From: an uncultured Succinatimonas sp.
Lineage (GTDB): Bacteria; Pseudomonadota; Gammaproteobacteria; Enterobacterales; Succinivibrionaceae
NCBI GenBank assembly: GCA_902465145.1
Contig: CABQMD010000065.1
Span: forward strand, 1-5,796
DNA length: 5,796 nt
Reading direction: 5' to 3'
In this document: positions 1 through 4,065 of the stretch, in pieces
Numbering within the stretch: the stretch's first letter is position 1
How the letters are laid out: every line of letters starts with the position of its first letter
The notes under the pieces: model-generated
What the model was told of the DNA's origin: nothing
The model's input: only the letters and a program-made list of their open reading frames with translations
The model's database searches: none
Program-made: the position numbers and the translations under genes

Positions 1-313
1 CCCATGAATTGCTCGCGCAGTTTTGAAAATTCATCAGAAGCTACGGCAAGCTGACGACCGTTGTCCAAAAACAGTTTTTGCTGACGAGTTTTATCCCCCG
101 GATGAAGGTAATTGATTTCGCAAAATTCTTTAATCATGCTCAGATTGAGTGTTTGCCGAAACGGCGCGGACGGATGAACAACGGATTGGTGTCATCGCTA
201 AGACCAGAGAACAATTCTTTTAGATAAGAGGTTTTATCGACATAATAACCGTTACGTTCGATGAAATCTGCAAAGTTCTCACAGCCGTTTTTGAAAACAA
301 TGCCTGATGTCAT
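1..313 (-). pseudogene. AAA-ATPase-like protein (PF09820 type), N-terminal part, frameshifted, runs off left edge
   Basis: The first frame gives an N-terminus with FADFIERNGYYVDKTSYLKE and then LFIRPRRFGK, the hallmark of the AAA-ATPase-like family (P-loop ATPase region, usually with a PD-(D/E)XK nuclease-like C-terminus). These proteins are often multicopy in anaerobic gut bacteria and their function is poorly known. Right after the P-loop Gly-Lys the frame reads HSI and stops at 140-142. If one A is added to the AAA run (plus-strand TTT, 152-154), the reading continues as GK-TLNLSMIKEFCEINYLHPGD and stays open to base 1, as the family expects. The gene therefore carries a one-base deletion, or the sequence has an error there. 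Start choice: ATG at 313 has GGAG six bases upstream. ATGs at 328 and 340 are in frame but lack a clear ribosome-binding site. It lies downstream of dapE on the same strand, 170 bp away. The family call is confident; whether the gene is truly broken is not settled by sequence alone. Confidence 0.8.
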
Positions 314-366
314 GTTTTGCTCCGTCATTTTTAACTGCATTCATTCTAGCATTCTTGTGCAGAGTT

Positions 367-408
367 CACGGTTATTGTTCATTTCCTTTGATCGTTACAA
401 TAACCGTG
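367..408. repeat. Perfect 12-bp inverted repeat with 18-nt spacer
   Basis: CACGGTTATTGT (367-378) and its exact reverse complement ACAATAACCGTG (397-408) flank an 18-nt spacer. The element sits between the dapE stop codon (484) and the ATPase-like gene start (313), about 55-95 bp upstream of that start. No T-run follows either arm, so it does not look like an intrinsic terminator. It could be a protein-binding site for regulating the ATPase-like gene, or an mRNA hairpin. The repeat is seen directly; its role is inferred. Confidence 0.7.
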
Positions 409-483
409 TTCATCAAAGCCAATTTCCGCACGTATGCGTTAGGCAGTTAGCCGTTAAAAATGTGTTTTGAAAATGCTTGCAAG

Positions 484-1626
484 CTAAACGGCAAGCTTCT
501 TCAGAATTTTTTCACATACCGACTGCATTTTTTCTAGATCCTGAATATTTACGCATTCATCTATCTTATGGATAGATGCTCCGCAAGGACCGATCTCCAC
601 AACCTCACAGCCCAATGGAGCAATGAAACGTCCGTCAGAGGTACCGCCAGAAGTTGATAGTTTTGGTTCAAAACCGGTTTCCTTTTTGAGGATACTTTGC
701 AGAGTGTCTAAAAAAAGTCCTTTTTTAGTGATAAAAGGCAGACCGTTAAGCCGCCAGCTCAGTTCTGCTTTTATTTCATACTGATTTAACAAATCATCAA
801 CCACGGCTTTGATACTCTGCGGAGTTTGTTCTGAATTGAAGCGCCAGTTACACATGAAAAAGCAGGATCCAGGTGCCATGTTTTCAGCACCGCTTCCGCA
901 ACGGATATTGGTGATTTGAAAAGAGGTCGGAGGAAATGCTTCATTCCCTTCATCCCATTTTTTCTGGCTCAGTGCAGCCATCAAGACTGCGGCGTGGTGA
1001 GCTGCATTGTCACATTTTTCAGGGTAGGCCACATGACCTTGGGTTCCCAAAACGGTGATGTCGCAAGAAAGGGATCCGCGTCTGCCTATCTTGATTTGAT
1101 CGCCGAATCTTTCGAGAGCGGACGGTTCGCCGACCAGGCAGTGATCGGGAATGAGAGAGTGCTTTTTAAGATATTCGGCTACAAATGGGGTACCGCCTTT
1201 GGCATCACCTTCTTCATTGGAAGTTAAAAGCAGACCTACAGTTCCCTGGTGATTTGGGCATTCTTTTACAAAATCAGCCAAAGCTAAAGTCATGGCAGCA
1301 TCTGATCCTTTCATATCAGCGCTGCCGCGTCCGTGCAGAATGAGCGCATCTTTATGTTTAGTGACGACTGCATCAAAAGGAGGATGGGTCCAGTTTTTTT
1401 CATCACCAGGAGGTACAACGTCGGTGTGACCTAAAAACAGGATGAATGGATGACCGCTACCGTGCAGAGCCAGCAGATTATCGGTTTGATTTTCCTTAAG
1501 AGTCAGGCAGGAGAATCCTTGTGAAGACAATATGTTTCTGATAATCGTCTGACAGCCATGATCGTCAGGGGTTATCGAAGGTCTTAAGACAAGTTCCTGA
1601 ACAAGTTTTAATAGGGTATCTGACAT
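484..1626 (-). CDS. dapE: Succinyl-diaminopimelate desuccinylase
   Basis: DapE is a cytoplasmic di-zinc M20-family hydrolase that splits N-succinyl-L,L-diaminopimelate into succinate and L,L-diaminopimelate, in the pathway that supplies lysine and meso-diaminopimelate for peptidoglycan. The 380-residue length fits the family (about 375). All expected residues are visible: GHTDVVP with metal ligand H67 and D69; SADMKG with bridging D104; SNEEGDA with catalytic base E138 and ligand E139; VGEPS with ligand E167; and IHKIDE with the final ligand H353. The central dimerisation domain begins near residue 183 (GRRGSLS, then GTQGHVAYP). GGTSDGRFIA (residues 327-336) is also typical. The ATG at 1626 has ACGGAG five bases upstream, which supports this start. 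The gene follows the 211-codon gene on the same strand, with a strong hairpin (1647-1669) between them. The hairpin leaves no room for a separate promoter, so transcription probably enters from upstream. No clear terminator follows the stop. Confidence 0.97.
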   Translation of the reverse strand: MSDTLLKLVQELVLRPSITPDDHGCQTIIRNILSSQGFSCLTLKENQTDNLLALHGSGHPFILFLGHTDVVPPGDEKNWTHPPFDAVVTKHKDALILHGRGSADMKGSDAAMTLALADFVKECPNHQGTVGLLLTSNEEGDAKGGTPFVAEYLKKHSLIPDHCLVGEPSALERFGDQIKIGRRGSLSCDITVLGTQGHVAYPEKCDNAAHHAAVLMAALSQKKWDEGNEAFPPTSFQITNIRCGSGAENMAPGSCFFMCNWRFNSEQTPQSIKAVVDDLLNQYEIKAELSWRLNGLPFITKKGLFLDTLQSILKKETGFEPKLSTSGGTSDGRFIAPLGCEVVEIGPCGASIHKIDECVNIQDLEKMQSVCEKILKKLAV

Positions 1627-1646
1627 CGGTACTCCGTGAAAAGAAT

Positions 1647-1669
1647 AAGACCGCCTGACAGGCGGTCTT
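1647..1669 (-). terminator. Hairpin terminator or attenuator between the 211-codon gene and dapE
   Basis: AAGACCGCCTG (1647-1657) and CAGGCGGTCTT (1659-1669) form a perfect 11-bp inverted repeat around one base. As RNA this would fold into an 8-9 bp GC-rich stem with a 3-5 nt loop. Read on the minus strand, the stem is followed by ATTCTTTTC, a fair but interrupted T-tract. It begins 11 bases after the stop of the 211-codon gene, the usual place for an intrinsic terminator. The dapE ribosome-binding site (1632-1637) starts only 9 bases beyond the stem. Partial read-through into dapE is therefore expected. On the plus strand the tail is TTTGTTAGTTATT, so weak bidirectional action is possible. 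Confidence 0.75.
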
Positions 1670-1680
1670 TGTTAGTTATT

Positions 1681-2316
1681 TTAATCTTCAGTCGGATATT
1701 GTAAAAACAGTTTGCGCTCAAGCTTTAAAAAAGGATAAGCACTTGCAGAAAGTTCTTTTACTTTAAGAGCATCTTCATTACCGTAGCGAACGCGTTGTAG
1801 CAGTTCTTTATCAGACGGTGTAAGTTTTGAGCAGGCATCCTGATATTGACGCATGAACTGTTTTGCCAAAAGCTCGTCCCAAGCAAAAACCGTAGATACT
1901 GAACGCAGAATATACATTGAAGGCATATTCACAACGATTACGCACTCATCAACTAGCTTTTCAAGAAAATCCTTGGCAGCGTCCTGTGCTTTGCTCAAAT
2001 CTGCAAACTGATAAACTTTGTCGGGAGTACCCGGCATCAGTTCGACTAGTCCTTGATCATTCTTTTTTAAAAACACAGGGGTGATATCGCTGTCAGCTGA
2101 TTTTTCGAGGATCGCAGCACGTACGGCATCCGAGCAATAAATGACAGGCTTTTTTGAAAAAGCACTTAAAAGATCACAGATATCTGCAACATCATATTGC
2201 AATTCACTGTCAGGAACTTTGACAGCTAAAATTGCATTGACCTTGTTTTGCGGCTCACGCATTACTTTGTGCGCATCAGGCGGGCAGGTAGGTTCAAAGC
2301 GTTGTGGCATGGACAT
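1681..2316 (-). CDS. Hypothetical protein, 211 residues, upstream of dapE
   Basis: I do not recognise this protein. It is a convincing gene: a long open frame, an ATG at 2316 preceded by AGGTGA at good spacing, and a hairpin just after its stop. A second in-frame ATG at 2310 lacks a ribosome-binding site. The product looks soluble, with no signal peptide and no clear membrane segment. After a Pro/Cys-containing N-terminus (PTCPPD, residues 9-14) the pattern suggests alternating strands and helices: VNAILAVKV (26-34), then a helix near 41-54, PVIYCS (57-62), a helix near 63-73, and ITPVFLKK (78-85). A hydrophobic stretch VIVVNMPSMYIL (126-137) follows, then a charged helical C-terminal third. 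I see no catalytic motif, metal site or P-loop. It lies 54 bp upstream of dapE and may be co-transcribed with it, but that gives no functional clue. In enterobacteria dapE is often preceded by an ArsC-like gene; this is not an ArsC-like protein. Confidence 0.85.
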   Translation of the reverse strand: MSMPQRFEPTCPPDAHKVMREPQNKVNAILAVKVPDSELQYDVADICDLLSAFSKKPVIYCSDAVRAAILEKSADSDITPVFLKKNDQGLVELMPGTPDKVYQFADLSKAQDAAKDFLEKLVDECVIVVNMPSMYILRSVSTVFAWDELLAKQFMRQYQDACSKLTPSDKELLQRVRYGNEDALKVKELSASAYPFLKLERKLFLQYPTED

Positions 2317-2534
2317 GAGAAATCACCTTTTTATAAATGTATTGAAATCTTAATATATTACCTTAGATGTACGTCACGATATCAATGATACTGACTAAAA
2401 CTTTGTTTCAGTCTGCCTTTTTCTTTGTAAACGGTACACGCAGCAAACAGGTGAAAAAAGTCAGAGTATGCTTAATCGGCGACTATGGATATCAGTTGAC
2501 GCATAAATTCAAAAAAGGCAAAAAAATTTTTTGT
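2317..2534 (-). other. 218-bp AT-rich gap between dtd and the 211-codon gene
   Basis: This gap holds no convincing gene. Near the dtd end it contains A and T runs (AAAAAAATTTTTT around 2521-2532, and AAAAAAGGCA at 2511-2520). There is no GC-rich stem followed by a T-run, so a dtd terminator is not obvious. Near the other end is the likely promoter region of the 211-codon gene, together with its ribosome-binding site (AGGTGA, about 2324-2329 on the minus strand). A plus-strand open frame starting at 2367 crosses the gap but runs into dtd antisense and has no ribosome-binding site. Confidence 0.5.
2355..2385 (-). promoter_or_regulatory. Weak candidate promoter for the 211-codon gene
   Basis: On the minus strand, TTGATA (2385-2380) could be a -35 and TAATAT (2360-2355) a -10, followed by an AT-rich stretch and then the AGGTGA ribosome-binding site. 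The spacing of 19 bases is longer than ideal, so this is only a candidate. Confidence 0.25.
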
Positions 2535-2975
2535 TTAAAAATCGAGCATAAAAGTACAAGGACCGTCGTTTATAAGACTTACTTGCATATCAGAGCCGAA
2601 AATTCCGGTGGCAATTTTCCCAGGAAGAATGCTTTTTGCGTATTCTACGGTAAGCTCATAAAGCTCTTTTGCCTGCAAAGGAGGCATAGCTGGTTCAAAT
2701 CCTGGGCGATTGCCGCTTTTAAAAGCCGCACAAAGCGTAAATTGGGAAACAATGAGCAATTCTCCGTTGACGTCTTGCAAAGAGAGATTCATAAGCCCTT
2801 TTGGATCTGAGAAAATTCGCAATTTTTTAATTTTATCCAAAGCTTTTTTGGCAGAGTCGAACTGATCACCTTTGGCAAAACCTATGAACATTACCAAACC
2901 TTGATTTATGGCGCCGCATTTTTGGGCGTCTGCTGTAACTTCGGCTTTTTTTACACGTTGAATTAGGATCTTCAT
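2535..2975 (-). CDS. dtd: D-aminoacyl-tRNA deacylase
   Basis: Dtd is a cytoplasmic homodimeric enzyme that removes D-amino acids (and glycine wrongly attached to tRNA-Ala) from tRNA, a proofreading step that protects translation. The 146-residue length matches the family (145 in E. coli). The N-terminal MKILIQRVKKAEVT is typical, as are KKLRIFSDPKG (50-60), the active-site motif SQFTL (77-81) and QVSLINDGPCT (131-141) with the Gly138-Pro139 chirality-filter motif. The residue after GP is Cys, where Val is usual in E. coli-like enzymes. Start: an in-frame TAA lies directly before the ATG at 2975, so the protein cannot begin upstream. GGGTGA lies about nine bases before it, with AAGGAG further up. 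The gene is divergent from proQ; a weak minus-strand promoter (TTGAAA at 3066-3061, TATTCT at 3045-3040, spacing 15) may serve it. No functional link to its neighbours is visible. Confidence 0.97.
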   Translation of the reverse strand: MKILIQRVKKAEVTADAQKCGAINQGLVMFIGFAKGDQFDSAKKALDKIKKLRIFSDPKGLMNLSLQDVNGELLIVSQFTLCAAFKSGNRPGFEPAMPPLQAKELYELTVEYAKSILPGKIATGIFGSDMQVSLINDGPCTFMLDF

Positions 2976-3117
2976 TTAAAAAGTTCACCCGCTCCTTAAT
3001 AATGTTCGTCCCCAGCTTTTTCGTTCTTTTGGTTTGAAAAGAATAAAGTTTTACTCCCGTTTTCAACATCAGTTAATGAGCGTGCATATAACAGTGTGTG
3101 AACGGCTTGGCAGAATT

Positions 3118-3126
3118 TGCTACAAT
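3118..3126 (+). promoter_or_regulatory. Extended -10 promoter for proQ-prc
   Basis: TGCTACAAT is an extended -10 element: TG, one base, then TACAAT at 3121-3126. The best-placed -35 (around 3098-3103, GTGAAC) is weak, which is acceptable for extended -10 promoters. Transcription would start near 3133, giving a leader of about 118 nt before proQ. No other plus-strand candidate in this intergenic region is better; TATATA at 3201-3206 has only a poor -35 (TTAAAT at 3178-3183). Confidence 0.55.
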
Positions 3127-3139
3127 CACGCTTTAGTTG

Positions 3140-3171
3140 CAAGCAAAAAGCAAAGTTTTTCTTTTTGCTTG
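3140..3171 (+). repeat. Inverted repeat 1 in proQ leader
   Basis: CAAGCAAAAAG (3140-3150) pairs perfectly with CTTTTTGCTTG (3161-3171) across a 10-nt loop. It would lie at the very 5' end of the predicted proQ transcript. The stem is AT-rich and no T-tract follows it, so a terminator is unlikely. A 5' stabilising hairpin or a protein-binding structure is more plausible. Confidence 0.6.
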
Positions 3172-3187
3172 ATTAGGTTAAATTAAC

Positions 3188-3199
3188 GCCTCTAGAGGC
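3188..3199. repeat. 12-bp perfect palindrome in proQ leader
   Basis: GCCTCTAGAGGC is fully self-complementary. With no loop it is more natural as a DNA binding site for a dimeric protein than as an RNA hairpin, although it could make two mRNA molecules pair. It lies about 55 bp downstream of the predicted start of transcription. Confidence 0.5.
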
Positions 3200-3208
3200 C
3201 TATATAGT

Positions 3209-3228
3209 CGGACTGCCAATTCAGTCCG
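3209..3228 (+). repeat. Inverted repeat 3 in proQ leader, just upstream of the ribosome-binding site
   Basis: CGGACTG (3209-3215) pairs with CAGTCCG (3222-3228) around the loop CCAATT. The hairpin ends 10 bases before the AAAGGAG ribosome-binding site (3239-3245), so it could influence ribosome access or serve as a binding site for an RNA-binding protein. Confidence 0.55.
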
Positions 3229-3238
3229 TATGCATTTT

Positions 3239-3245
3239 AAAGGAG
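3239..3245 (+). promoter_or_regulatory. Ribosome-binding site deciding the proQ GTG start
   Basis: AAAGGAG lies six bases before GTG at 3252. No ATG in the correct frame lies upstream at a suitable distance, so this site fixes the non-ATG start. Confidence 0.8.
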
Positions 3246-3251
3246 TTCCAC

Positions 3252-4031
3252 GTGGGATCTCAGGATAATCTTTCAGAGAAGAACGCGGCAACGGAAAACA
3301 CTCAGGTGACCGAGCAACAAGACATGCAACCGCAAATACAGGCGGCAGTAGACGCAGCAACCGCTCAAACTGCCGTTACAGACACTAAGTCTGTCAATGT
3401 CCAGCCGGAGGGATCGCGTTTTGATCACATCAAAGAAACCTTGGAACTTCTTTATGAGCTATTTCCTCAGGCTTTCATCAAAGAAGGAAACTGCAAGCCT
3501 CTTAAGATAGGCATTTTTGCAGATTTAAGAGAAGCGATCGCAGGACGCGATGATGTTACAGTCACCAAAGTAAGAGCGGCTCTTAGCTATTACACCAGCC
3601 GTTTGCGTTATCTTTTCTGCTTAAAGGAAGGTGTAAAACGCGTAGGGCTTGACGGTAGTGAAGGCGAGGCTGTTTCAAAAGAACATGCCGAGTTTGCCAT
3701 GGCTAAATTTAACGAGATCAACGGTAAGCGTAAGGCAAACCGAAAGCCTAAAACTCAGGTGAGAGACAATCGCAAAAATGCAAACGGCAGAAAGTCTTTT
3801 AATGCTCAGCGCAAAAAGCGTCCTGAGTTCAAGATCCCTGGACGTAAAGCCAGAGCAGACGAACTTTTGGTCGGAACCGATGTTTTGGTGCTTTCATCTG
3901 AGCAACATTATGTACGCGGTGTTGTTGCCGAGGCCGTATCCGGCAATGCCGCAGCGGTAACCCTGCGTACCGGCATGACGGTGTCACTGCCTGTTGAACG
4001 TATCCTTATTCCCGTTGCCAACAAGGCTTAA
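3252..4031 (+). CDS. proQ: ProQ-family RNA chaperone
   Basis: ProQ is a cytoplasmic FinO-domain RNA-binding protein that binds structured small RNAs and mRNA 3' ends and affects osmoregulation. The 259-residue product has a 55-residue Gln/Ala/Thr-rich N-terminal extension, longer than in the 232-residue E. coli protein. The ProQ/FinO domain follows (about 57-158), with FPQAF, PLKIGIFADL and YYTSRLRYLF, then KRVGLDG. A very Lys/Arg-rich linker spans about 159-200, and a Tudor-like C-terminal domain spans about 203-259 (LLVGTDVLVL to TGMTVSLPVERIL). Aligned by eye to E. coli, the RNA-contact residues K35, R58, Y70 and R80 correspond to K85, R108, Y120 and R130, but R62 corresponds to S112. The start is GTG with a strong ribosome-binding site. 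prc follows after 34 bases, the order known from enterobacteria, so the two are probably co-transcribed. The leader carries three inverted repeats that may regulate expression. Confidence 0.96.
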   Translation: MGSQDNLSEKNAATENTQVTEQQDMQPQIQAAVDAATAQTAVTDTKSVNVQPEGSRFDHIKETLELLYELFPQAFIKEGNCKPLKIGIFADLREAIAGRDDVTVTKVRAALSYYTSRLRYLFCLKEGVKRVGLDGSEGEAVSKEHAEFAMAKFNEINGKRKANRKPKTQVRDNRKNANGRKSFNAQRKKRPEFKIPGRKARADELLVGTDVLVLSSEQHYVRGVVAEAVSGNAAAVTLRTGMTVSLPVERILIPVANKA

Positions 4032-4050
4032 TCTCTGCCGGTAAAAATTA

Positions 4051-4056
4051 GAGGAG
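4051..4056 (+). promoter_or_regulatory. Ribosome-binding site for prc
   Basis: GAGGAG lies six bases before TTG (4063) and nine before GTG (4066), which are adjacent codons in the same frame. Either could be the start; the protein differs by one residue only. The next in-frame ATG (4144) lies beyond the signal peptide and has no ribosome-binding site. Confidence 0.75.
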
Positions 4057-4065
4057 CAGCCGTTG

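Noticed and set aside
146..160. Programmed -1 frameshift site in the ATPase-like gene
   Set aside because: The sequence CGGCAAAC does not fit the X XXY YYZ slippery pattern, and I see no clear downstream pairing structure; a mutation or sequencing error is simpler.
475..484. Palindrome GCTTGCAAGC at the dapE stop as a terminator
   Set aside because: On the minus strand a GCTTGC/GCAAGC stem followed by ATTTTC is possible but overlaps the stop codon, is short, and has a broken T-tract, so I did not call it.
916..1227. Plus-strand open frame of 103 codons
   Set aside because: It lies entirely antisense inside dapE, whose catalytic motifs are all intact.
2367..2810. Plus-strand open frame of 147 codons across the dtd downstream gap
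   Set aside because: It has no ribosome-binding site, its composition is odd, and more than half of it is antisense to the well-supported dtd gene.
2866..3069. Minus-strand 67-codon basic open frame overlapping the dtd start
   Set aside because: Its second half is dtd read in another frame, and it shows no ribosome-binding site at its start; it is a shadow of dtd.
3107..3126. TTGGCA (3107-3112) as the -35 of the proQ promoter
   Set aside because: It is only 8 bases from the TACAAT -10, far too close for sigma-70 recognition.
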